DNA of 64,000 nt, taken from the NCBI GenBank assembly GCA_003993805.1, contig RSEF01000003.1:62481851-62545850 (forward strand). The letters run 5' to 3'. The position numbers were made by a program, and so were the translations under genes. Below, in pieces: positions 38,563 to 48,680 of the stretch; within the stretch, counting starts at the first letter, position 1, and the number at the start of each line of letters is the position of its first letter. The stretch comes from Himantopus leucocephalus. Its lineage: Eukaryota > Chordata > Aves > Charadriiformes > Recurvirostridae. The notes under the pieces were generated by a model. It was not told where the DNA came from. It did not search any database and worked only from the letters and a program-made list of their open reading frames with translations.

Positions 38563-40403
38563 CTTTTTACAATAATCAAATGAGAATAAACCAAATATAT
38601 TTTCAGTGTAATCCATACTTTTCACGTGAAAATGTAGACATAGTCATTTAATAGACATAAAAGCACCAGGCTTTTAGCCTTACAGAATGAAAAGGCTAGA
38701 GAAGACTGATTCACAGTCATATTGTCAAATATTTTGTGTGCATGAAAGTATTTCTGGGCATGTTAACATTATCTGGACACTGTCAAAATCAGAAGCCTAA
38801 GCTGAGGTACAATAACTGTCCTAAGGAAATTATTATATTTTCATTTTGCATCCACAGATAGGACTGACATGGACATCCTTGGAAATGTTGTGAGTAATCC
38901 TAAGTTAAAATACAATATTGAAATCAATTAAAAGTATAGCATTTATAAATTTGGTATTTTAACAAATTGAACAAATATCATATCTTACAAGCAAAATCCA
39001 TCTGCAGAGCTTGAAATGTGTCTGTCAGATTCTGATGATTTAATGTAAAGAAGTACCATTTATAAGGAAAGGCAGTATCTTTTATTAGACTGGCTCATAT
39101 GTTCCAAATCTTATGTATACATGCATATACAGAAACCTATTCTTAGGTGAGTGAACCCTTGTTGAAGCTCCAGAGAAGGTCTAAGTTGGCCCAGGTTTCA
39201 GGCCTTGAAAAGAAGATTTTGTGCCTGCAAGTTTTTTCCATTTTTTTTCCTTGTGGTATTATCTGTTATAATATAATAGAAGTTGCCTCTGATATCCCTG
39301 TAGCATCAGAGCTATAGCATCACTATTAATACAGAATTCCATGCTCTAGGAACCATAGAGCCCTCTGTGCAGAAGATGGTATCTACCTTGAGCTAAGTTC
39401 ATGTAGCTTATGGAAGTAGCATTTTTCCCAAGTAGTTTTATCCCTAAAATTCCAGTTTGAGGCCTCTCTGGAGCCAGGAATACCAGTCATAACAAACTAC
39501 ATAGTAGCTATGTGTCAGTCCTTGTCAGCACTCCAAGGACAAGATGTGACAACAGAACATACTTCTTTTATTGGTTTCCCTTGTTATTAAACACAGCCCA
39601 TACAATGCCTTTCCATTTAAACCTCTGATACTGACTTAGTAACATCTTCCAGGAGGCAGGTGGAGAGCTGAACCAGAGGAGATGTGCCAGTGCCGATGAC
39701 AGGAATGTTTCTGTTTGTTTGCCAACCCTTCTTCTCACCTTGTCTTGCAAGGTTACAAGCCTTGAGTGTTATTCTGTCACATTCTCTTGGACACTTTTTT
39801 TGAAGAGCTTGTCTATTTAGCTTTTAAAGAAAAGTTCTTTCAAATCATACTTTTAATTAATTCAGAAAGAAAGGCACATTTCTATTATCTGTGCGTCAAC
39901 AGTGAACATTTGTATCTTTGACCAGTGCCAAGCTGTATTTCTCCAATCATATGCAATTCATATGAAACACAAATCAGCTCAGTTTATTCCACGTGTCAAA
40001 ATGCATTATCTGCTTCTGAGTTTTGTCTTATTTGGTCTGTCCCATTTGGTAAATGGGAAAAATAAAACACAGGCACAAGCACTAATGTAGTTTGGAAAAC
40101 GCACCTTCATATTTAGCACTGGTGGATTACGGTATAGAAATGACAGAATGCTGAAGTGGTAGAGGGCAAAGTAATTAGAAAAACAGTATTTATGTGTTCA
40201 CAGAGGTTGTTAAACCATATGTAAAGGTCTTGCAGCAGGGAGAGAACAACAGTGATGTTTCTACCTCAAATTTGTGGGAATGTGAAAAGTTCAGCCCTGT
40301 CAATTTTCTATACTTCCCTATTAGATCACAGACAATGAATTATGGTATTACATTGTATTCTTGATCCACTGTAATTCAAAGTGGGTGATAATTTTGGATC
40401 ATC

Positions 40404-40497
40404 TGCGGCAAGCCATCTCTCTGTGCCAATTTCTGTGTCTAGAGAAAGGGGGTAATAAAATACCTAAGCAACTCTCAAAAATGCTCTGAGATACACC
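40404..40497 (+). repeat. Ancient MIR SINE relic
   Basis: GCAAGCCATCTCTCTGTGCC, then TTTCTGTGTCTAGAGAAAGG and GGGTAATAAAATACCTA, ending near GCTCTGAGATAC, follow the order of the MIR 3' region (the segments CAAGTCACTTAACCTCTCTG, GTAAAATGGGGGTAATAATA and CTTTGAGA). It is diverged, as expected for a MIR in a bird. Identification is by pattern memory, not alignment. Confidence 0.5.
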
Positions 40498-40940
40498 TTG
40501 GAAAAGACAAGCTGATTTTCTTTTACTTTAACTGACTTCAAGTTATGACATTTTTCTTCAATGATTGTTTTTAGTTAAAAGCAAATAATCACTCATTAAG
40601 GGAACTATGTTTTGCTTGCTAAACCCCTAGTTTCTTCAGAAGGTGCTCACCTACTGATATTTAATGTAGTTCATTGCTTTTGTAACAGTGAAATACGTGT
40701 GCATGCTGCCAGCATTTCATGAACAGAAGCTAGACCAGGTAACTTCCAGAGTTCTCTCTCAACCAACACCGCTAACTTGACAAGATGAATTGCCTGTAAT
40801 ATTCCAAGCCCTACAAATATCGATACCACAGAGTTAAGAACCACAACATGCTATGCTGAGGCACGGAACAGTCTTCTAAAGTACAACTGGCATTTAAAAC
40901 CTGGGTAAAAAAGAGTTTAAACTATTTTTCATTTCATTGG

Positions 40941-41055
40941 AAGGAGCTTCAGCCAAAGGAGCTTCAGCCGAGGCTCCGTGCCGCGGCTGCCCGGGGGCGA
41001 GCGGGCTGCCCACCCCGCAGCGGGGGCTGCAGGCACGGGGCTCCAGCGACACAGG
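40941..41055. other. Isolated CpG-rich patch beside a 14-bp duplication
   Basis: About 85 bp (40969-41055) is very GC-rich with many CpG, for example CCGCGGCTGCCCGGGGGCGA, inside otherwise AT-rich intron. It is preceded by AAGGAGCTTCAGCC repeated at 40941-40954 and 40956-40969. The minus-strand frame 41194-40964 crosses it, but only because GC-rich DNA lacks stops. It could be a small alternative promoter, a GC-rich insertion or a decayed exon. I see no recognisable protein. Confidence 0.6.
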
Positions 41056-44000
41056 AGTTAGCTACAGCTGAAAACTGATCTGCGAGGGGATCACATCTCA
41101 CACCTTCACACGTTAAAACAAAACAAAAACAGGGAAACAACGCTGTCCGAAAAGGTTGCCAGGTTGTCCAGCTGCAAGCAGGGCATAAATGCAAGTAATA
41201 GATACGATAGTCTGTATAATCTGATGAAAAACAAATAACTTACCCAGGGCACAATGGGGATGATTGTCCGAACGTCACAAAAATGAAAACCTGTTCATTC
41301 AGGTTTAGCCTCACAGCTGCTAGTGTCCTGTCCTACAGCACTGCAATCTATTGTTTAATTCTAGGTTAAAATGAAGTAATCTAAATATGCACGCTGTTAT
41401 ATAAAAGGGCCAAGGGATGAAATTACACCAGTTTCTAATAAGGCCCTTTGAAACCCTAAACTAGCAAGTTAGCGGCCAAATTATTTTTCTTCTGCTAATG
41501 CAGATTGAACAGCAAATAATAACTGGAAGAAGATAAAATAAAGAGTGTAAAACTTCTGTAGTTCTCAAAATCCTATGTTTGTTTGCTATACCAAGGCACA
41601 ACAGAGGACTGTTTATGTGCCAAACGTTTATCATTTTATTAACCATCTCCAAGACCAGTCTTAAAAAACTTTTGTCTCCCAAGCGCTAGATTCTTCATAA
41701 ATACAGGATCTGTAAAGTTTCCTTCTCTCCCATTTCAAAACTAAATAGAAGAATTTTTAACATGCATCTTTTGAAAAAGTATTTCTAGTTAGAATTTAGT
41801 AAAAATCAGCATATTTATTTTGAACAATAGCAATAATAGTAATATAAAATCTAATGTGTTTCATTATATATTCTATTTTTTTTTACTCAGTGTGTATAAA
41901 ATCTATGGCAATCACAGTTATTAAAACTACGTTTTTACCTAGCTACATCTGTCTGCATAAAACCTATTTATGTGGCTTTAAGTATTCTTTCACTTGATAA
42001 GCAGCAGCCTGCACACGGTGACAGACATTATACCAGAACATAAAAAGGACCATTTGGTTATGTTCTTCTGTCTGTGAAACACACATGCTGCTCTTTTCTT
42101 CTGTTTCTTTCAGAATACTCATAAACAAATTTCCTTCCTCTGCACTATGTACGAGCATATTCCGCATCCGAACTGGGAAAGAAAAAGAGTATTGTGAGCT
42201 CTTTAGGACACGGACACACACATGTGCCCCCAGAGGGTACAGTACCAGCCCCAGCCCAGCCTGCTCCACGCTGGCTGCAGGAACTCCCTGGATCTCAACC
42301 GCACCTGGTGGATCCCAGCTCTCCTCTGTGTCAGGTAGTAACTTGCATCATTTTCCTGCTGATCTTCAAAATACAGCTATTTACCTATGTGGTTGCGTGT
42401 AACAACAGGAAGAACAAAGTATAGTAAACACTCTGATTCTGACTCTTTTGATCACTGTGCAGTCTAGATTAAGACTAGATTTCGCCACCTCTGCCACATG
42501 GGACTGGACGGAAGAAGGCAAAGGAAAGCAAGCACGACAGATTTCTCGGCACAGAGGCTCTATGGTACGACAAGCAAGCAAGGAGACTGACTTCTGGTCA
42601 GTCCATGCACAAGGATTTAAAAATGTAGCAGGGCACAGCAATTTACTACAAATAAAAATAGAGAAAATAAATAAATTAGTGACATAATGCAATAAATGGT
42701 GTATATATTACTTCTAATCAAGCTGGCATCTCAGAAAACACAGCAGCTGCTCAATTCAGTCAAATGCAATTCTTTGGAGGCTCAGGGAACAGGGGTGCAC
42801 TTAGATTTCTGAAGCAGCATGTGGTCATGCAGTCACCACTCTGAGACCAAAGTGCAAGAGTTTATTTCTTATACGGCAACAGGGATGGCTGTGGAACTGC
42901 TCATAACTATGATCATATCAGTTTCACCTGACTGTGATATAGCTTAAGGGCAGGAGTCACAGAACCAATTGTTTCTTATTAGTGCATTTTAAAAGAATAG
43001 ATGACAGAGTAAACAACAAAAACTCAAGTTAGAACAGTGGTAGGGATCTCAGAATTATGGAGAAGACTGTCACAATAAAAGCTACACTACAGTCCATCAT
43101 ACTTCAGGAGGATGACCTGCTTGCAGAAATTAGCATAATTTCTCTAAAATAAAACTTGAAAATTAACCTTGTTAAGGTAAAGGTGCCTGGCCTCCTTTCC
43201 CAAGGATGAAAGGCTCTTAGACTGCCCAAGGAAATGAATTCAATAAAGCAATCTCTCTATTCAGAAAACTCAACTGTCCATCAAACATACTATCCAACAG
43301 CAAGCACCTTCTACCCATCTCGGTTGCAGAGACAGGCAGTCTTTCAAGTAACCAAGGACTAGAATATTTGGGGCAAGGTGCCAGCACAAGTTTGAGCACG
43401 GGTCTTGCATTCATGCTTATTCACACAATCTAATACGCTCACAGCAGCGGCTAGATCCTTAGGCTCCTTGAATTTCCGTGATCTAAATCTACTGCACCCA
43501 GCTCCCAGAGAGGAATATTGAAGCCAGAATCAAGTATCTCTTTGAACATGTCAAGAACCAGCAATGCCGAACGATGAGCAGAAACTGCCTCCAGCTAACC
43601 AGTACAAAACACATTAACCACTACAAAACACCAGGGCAGTACAAGCAGAAGGGCTGTGCAATATACATCTGATACTTTCCTCGAGCTTAAACCACCAAAG
43701 CCTCAGCTAGAGAATGCTCCCTTCTACCTGAGATCTCTAGCCCACAGTCTTGCCCTGAAGCTTTTAAAGAAATAAGCCAGAAACACTATTTTCTTTTTTA
43801 AAACTTGGCTGTGAGAAGAGTCTAACCATGGTATAATAGGGAAAAGGCTTTTGAAGTGGGGAAATGAAGGTTCAGTATCTGCTCTAGGCAGATGAGCGTC
43901 ACACCACAATTCCTTTTCCCAGGACAGTGCCCAACACCTAGGTGAGATCTTAGTCTAGGTGCACACCTGGATGAAGGGAGTGATGGAAGGGGACTCTTCC

Positions 44001-45599
44001 CACCCATCGTGTTGAAGTTCTGCCACCGTTCAGGAAAGAATAAGAAGAATAAACTCTTGTCCTGAATCACAATTTTTTGTGACACTAACAGTGTAAGGAC
44101 AGCAAATCCTATCTCCATATTCAACATGGCACAGATTTCACCTCAATTTGTAATCTGTGCTCACACTTTAGCATAAAGCTATGTAGTAACTATGGACAAT
44201 TAGACTACAATAAGGTAGTAAAATGGCTACTAAAGTATGCATTTATCAAGCATCCACTGGTGCAAAAACAATTTAACTACAATGAAAACACATTTTTGAA
44301 CTAAGCTAAACTGGCTCATCTACTTCCTATTAATAACCGTACTATGCATACTGCACAGAATAATTGTTTCACAGACTATGAGAGAAGAACTTCTGCTTAA
44401 TCTTTTACAACCTTTATAAAACTTTATTAAATTATGAAGCCATGGAGCTTTTACACGCTCTAAAGTTTTGGTTGGGAACAGTTTAAATACATAAATACAT
44501 GCAGCTGTCCCTAGTGCCACCACAGTGACTTAAGACACTCTTAAGACTTTCCAGTTCTGTACCATTTTAAATCAGCAATAAAACTCTGGTCCAAGATAAA
44601 GTCTCAGATAGGAGCTATACAGTCGGGAGCAAAGTACTCCTTATTAAAGTAAATTACTGACGGTTTAAAAATACATGCAGGCTCTTCTCAGTTCCTTGCA
44701 ATTATGTTACCTATAAAAGTCTCTGCTATAAAAAAAGATATTAAAACTAGTTTATTACACGGATAACTGCTTTCAGCATGTCAGAAATAGAAATATGAAA
44801 TCCCTTTACTGATCTTTAGTACCCTGACCCCAAGCTGAGACTTGTGGGGATCATGGTTCTCACAAAATCCACCAGTACCGTGACCACTAGAAATCAAGGT
44901 GTTAAAAACAAAGCCAATACTTTGGATGGCAAGCCCAGCCAACTTTAAATTTGATCGGAGCGTGCTGCCTCCTCAGAACTGCAGCCTGGTGGTAAGGAAG
45001 TCTGGAGACCACATCCTTAAAGGAAAGGAAAAATTAGAAAGGAGAAAAAGGAGAATAAATCTCCACCTTGTATTTCCCAGGTACTTCATCAACGACAAGG
45101 GGAATCTCCCTCTGACACAGGACAGGGAGATATACTGCAAATTCTCAGTGTCCCCTTGAAATCCAAGAGCCCTGAAAAAATTAATGCGTGTCATCTGCCA
45201 TAGTCTGAGCATCTGAAATGTCTTGGTTGCATTTTTGGTAGCTCCTGCTTTGGCAAAACTGACAGACCACTATGGATATACATTTTGATACAATTATTTG
45301 AACAAGGCATACCACCATGCAAGTTTTTAACATTTTATTCTTCCAGTGCACCTTAATTATATCCATCAGCCCTCCAACAACTCTAGGTCTGCAAAATCCT
45401 ATGTAACTATGATCTTGTACCTTCAACAGGTAAAAAAGATTAAAACCATGCATTTCATGTATGAACTAAGAAAAGGTTTGAATCTAAAAGCTCCGAAGTG
45501 TTCCCCAGATCTTGCTATAATTCTCAGATCTGAAGTAAAATCCTTCAAAACATAACTTGAACAATTTATTCCATTCAGTTTAGCAACATTTGTACTTAC
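41056..45599. other. Intron 2 immediately after the EYA4 start exon; nothing else seen
   Basis: AT-rich with short ORFs on both strands (41964-42692, 43724-44127, 44899-45212), none recognisable. No repeat family recognised. Confidence 0.5.
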
Positions 45600-45632
45600 T
45601 GACTGTTCACTTAGATCCTGAGAGTCTTCCAT
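45600..45632 (-). CDS. EYA4: EYA4 first coding exon (11 codons, start of protein)
   Basis: Reading the minus strand, ATG at 45632-45630 opens eleven codons, MEDSQDLSEQS, followed directly by a near-consensus donor, TCA|GTAAGT (GT at 45599-45598). From family knowledge, human EYA4 begins MEDSQDLNEQS and continues with VKK, so ten of eleven residues match and the exon ends in phase 0 exactly where the next residue would be V. The paralogue EYA3 (MEEEQDLPEQP) fits less well, and EYA1 and EYA2 do not begin this way. The start is secure within the exon: an in-frame TAA lies 19 codons upstream (45689-45687) with no other ATG between. Position -3 is T and +4 is G, a moderate Kozak context. EYA4 is a transcriptional coactivator that works with SIX and DACH proteins and has a C-terminal HAD-type phosphatase domain (known from the family). 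Only the extreme N terminus is present here. The recognition rests on a short peptide plus splice signals. Confidence 0.85.
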
Positions 45633-45701
45633 GGAGGTTCTTTCACCTTTCTTTCCCCTACAAGCAGAATTTATCTTCCCTTCAATTTACAGCTCCGTAG
45701 T
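45633..45701 (-). other. EYA4: 5' UTR part of the EYA4 start exon, with acceptor site
   Basis: This is the untranslated part of the 102-nt start exon. The acceptor is strong: on the minus strand a C/T-rich tract (45725-45704) leads into TTTAG, with AG at 45703-45702, and the exon begins ACTACGGAGC at 45701. All three frames are closed near the exon start (TAA in frame with the ATG; TGA and TAA in the others), as expected for UTR joined to an upstream non-coding exon. There is no upstream ATG within the exon. The partner first exon is presumed to lie in the CpG island about 17.6 kb upstream, but its exact edge is not determined. Confidence 0.75.
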
Positions 45702-46059
45702 CTAAATTAAAGAGAAGAGAAAAAAATTACCATGTTAGTCTGTGGTCCTCACTTCTCAGGCAAATCTGCAATAAACAAACACCCTAACTGAGGCTGTGGT
45801 TTCACTAAAATCTGCAGCAAATTTCCTTTTGACTTCTATGAAGCCTAATTTCGTATAAAATGTTTCAACACCTCCAGCATTACTTTGGGAAGATATCTAA
45901 AACACACCAACAGAAACAGGAACATAAATAATAATTCTTCAACTCCTGCAAGAAAAAATAGTTATGAAAACAAACCATAAAAATGCTAAAATGTTTAATA
46001 CAGGCAGCTGTTTTAGTAGACAACAAAATATAACCCTTGGGAGAAGATATTAGAAAGAC

Positions 46060-46210
46060 AATTATGGAACGCTGAACAAAACTGCTTAATACACATTTAA
46101 TGATAACCTCTTAGTCATTAAGTGTCTGGCAGAAAAAGGTTATTATGCAATTATCAGCATGAAGTCCCCTCTCTAAGGTCCATTGAATTCCTTTAGGATT
46201 AAATAAAATA
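46060..46210. promoter_or_regulatory. Candidate conserved block upstream of the EYA4 start exon
   Basis: Complex AT-rich text (ACATTTAATGATAACC, TTATTATGCAATTATCAGC) with no repeat or ORF structure, within 0.5 kb upstream of the start-exon acceptor. TAAT and GATA-like cores are present. Confidence 0.28.
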
Positions 46211-46600
46211 CACAAAGTGGTTTATAACAAGCAGCTCCCTACAAAGTGCTAAATGACAGACAGTACCCTAATTATCCGCTATGTCTATGCCTTCTCTCAT
46301 AGGGCGAATCACTCTCATCAAATATTGAGATCTTCAATAAGAAAATTCTATTTGCTAAGAGTTCTGCAGACTAATGATTACAGTAACCTTAACTATAAAG
46401 CCACACAATTATATTACAATCTCCATTCTCAGAAAAGATCCACTTTGGAGTTATGCAAATTTGCATAATTTAGAACAAAACAAGTGCTGAGGTTATTTCA
46501 CATATACAACAAGCATAATAATATTAATCAAAGCCAGTGTTAAATTTAAAAGAAAAAAAAATACAACAGTATCTAACACATAAATTAAGGAACCCAAACA

Positions 46601-46640
46601 ACCTGGGTTTGTTTATCGACGTTACCTGGATTTGTTTATC
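46601..46640 (+). repeat. Two 17-bp direct repeats carrying forkhead-like sites
   Basis: ACCTGGGTTTGTTTATC (46601-46617) and ACCTGGATTTGTTTATC (46624-46640) differ at one base and are 23 bp apart. Each contains TTGTTTA, a core recognised by forkhead factors. They lie about 0.9 kb upstream of the EYA4 start exon in transcription direction. Regulatory use is inference. Confidence 0.7.
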
Positions 46641-47257
46641 AGCAAGGCACCCCAAGAAACCATTACCTGGGAGTATGCCCAATAACATAAACATATTCTG
46701 GGTCTTTGTTTTAAGTTTTGACCAGCAAGCACTTGTACCTTATGCTAGCCTGCATAAACGTAACCATTACTTACCTGAGGTTAAAAAATGTATAGCTCCC
46801 CTGGCCCTCCCAGAACATTTGAAAGGAACTGGAGCTGCAAGCCGTTGCACCCACATATCCCCATCCACCCCCTTACATTTCCCTGTGAATACCTCCTTGC
46901 TTCGTCTGAAGTGCCACTTATTTGCCATACCTCCGTTTACTCCCCCAAAACATAACTACCCAAATTTCCTTTGCTTTAGGTATTTCCTAGAACATACACA
47001 CATGCACGTTTACAGCCCCAGTCTACTTTCTCTCCAGTCTCACCTTTATTTGCCCTTTTTTCTGCCACCAGATTAATCCCTCCTGTTTTCCTGCCCTCTT
47101 CTCTAAGTTTCAAAAAGATTTTCATTTGCATTTAGTTAATTTTTGCCATGATGTTACAGAAGGAAAAGACCAATTGCAAGCAAATCATGTTGCATGTATT
47201 TCACCTTATCAGAAAGCTGAAAATAATTCTTCAAACTGCTTTCAATTCTTCAATTGT

Positions 47258-47432
47258 TCTTCAAAATTGCTTCAGTCTTGAGTTTAGAGGGATCCAAGAC
47301 ATTGACATCTTCACCCATGATGCCTTCACCAAAACCAGCGACCACCTCCCATGGTTTTTCGGACAAAGTGGAGCCCACACCCTTGTGTTTGTACAAATCT
47401 TCTGCAGTCTTTGTCCAGTGGAGACAAAAGGG
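47258..47432 (-). other. Protein-like open segment, unidentified
   Basis: The minus-strand frame 47498-47250 is open, and its later part (WTKTAEDLYKHKGVG, later GEGIMGEDVNVLDPSKLK) has the balanced acidic, basic and Gly composition and G/C-ending codons of a real soluble protein, unlike the random frames around it. It stops at a TGA just below 47250. A C/T-rich stretch precedes it (CTATTGCCCTTTTGTCTCC), but no clear AG acceptor or donor brackets it. It could be a fragment of a processed pseudogene or an unannotated exon. The opposite strand is also open (47254-47646), so chance is possible. I do not recognise the family. Confidence 0.3.
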
Positions 47433-48454
47433 CAATAGAAAGGCTTCTTTAAAACACCCACTACAGGCAAATTTCAGAGAGGAGCCTATCAAGAACAATG
47501 GGTATTTTGAGAGAAAGCAGCTCTATGTGGCATTTCCAGCGGCAGCCCCTGCCAGTGGAGGCAATTCCAAACATAAAGGTGAATTTTCACAACCGATCCT
47601 AAAATATTCCATGAATAACTTAAACACAAAATCTGACTTAATTTAATTAAGAGTTTGAAGAGTGTGCATGTTATTGCATTAGTAAGATTGCCTGCGGAAA
47701 GAAACAGTCAAGCACTTGATAGTAAAATACAAGATTTGGAATAAATTGTTTGACTAGTTTCTGTTTACTGACTGAAAGTCAGTACCTGGCTTGCATTCAA
47801 ACATTAAATGCTCTAATTCTGTCTATCGGTGACTGAAGATGACAGATCCATCACTTTATGTGGGAAACTCAACTACAACTCAACTATGGAGCCATACCAT
47901 AACAGACAGAGCCATATTCATGTTTCTTTCCATATTGGTTGTGATCCTAACTAAAGCACACTGAAATCAACTGATGGATGTCGCATTTTTCCTTAAAAAA
48001 CAAAGCATATCAATATTTTAAACACATCCTGACCATGTAAGTCCAACTATGAAGAACTGCCTATGACTCACCCACAATATGTGTGTTGTGTCCCAAAACT
48101 CAGATGGATGTATCCACTGGAACACATCACTGAATACACCACTTGTATTACTCACCTTCTAAAAAAGACTGACCTTCACGAATTTTTGAACTTACTTTAC
48201 TGCATTGCAAGTCAAAAACAAGCTTGTTTAATCTTTGCAGAAATACCCAATGTGTTAATATATCCTTTGCACGAGCATGCCATATTCTATAAATTTCTAT
48301 AGATAATAGTAACCTCTGTTGTTTATTTTCACACTGCCTCAAAATTCAAATACTCTTACTGGAAAGGGAGCTTTTTAAAATAAAATTCAGAATTAATATT
48401 TTATCAGTATTCTACCTACCAACAGCTAAATCCTGCTACATTTTAAGCCCAGCT

Positions 48455-48680
48455 AAAGCGGCTGATTATAACCAACTGCTAACACAATGATTTTTATAAT
48501 GGCAGTTATGCCAATTGCACTTAGACCAAATCCTTTAGGGTTTAGTTTTATAAATTTGTAAAAGAGGAGAAAAACCATTAGAGAAGTCAGTGATTTAAAT
48601 AAGACCAACATTACTCCCTAATAAAGATATAAAATTAAAGGATAATAGTAACCTCGTGCTGTTTTATGAGGCAATAATCC
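48455..48680. promoter_or_regulatory. Candidate conserved block in intron 1
   Basis: Complex, non-repetitive sequence (AGCGGCTGATTATAACC, ATGATTTTTATAATGGCAG, TGCCAATTGCACTTAG) free of long ORFs. TAAT-rich composition like that of vertebrate enhancers. Confidence 0.25.

Larger units (their letters stand above)
27274..40403. other. No gene seen apart from listed relics
   Basis: Long AT-rich stretch with the 19-bp duplication (28401), a possible MIR (31508), the pyrimidine tract (33511) and the palindromic relic (38443). ORFs such as 37323-37664 (+) have no recognisable product. Confidence 0.5.
1..45599 (-). other. EYA4: Presumptive first 45.6 kb of EYA4 intron 2
   Basis: This begins at the GTAAGT donor of the start exon and runs to the window edge. 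I looked for the next EYA4 exon (VKK..., later MEMQDL...) on the minus strand, did not find it, and infer that it lies beyond coordinate 1. Long early introns are usual for EYA4 in vertebrates. The contents are interspersed repeats, a solo LTR, microsatellites and possible enhancers, listed separately. An unrecognised nested gene or lncRNA cannot be excluded by eye. Confidence 0.6.

Noticed and set aside
45600..45632. EYA3 or EYA1 instead of EYA4
   Set aside because: EYA3 begins MEEEQDLPEQP, a clearly poorer match, and EYA1 begins with the later MEMQDL segment; EYA4 matches ten of eleven residues.
46537..47076. Longest open frame in the window, 179 codons on the plus strand
   Set aside because: It needs a GTG start, its composition is typical of translated C/T-rich non-coding DNA, it has no splice context or recognisable domain, and it lies antisense to EYA4 over simple direct repeats.
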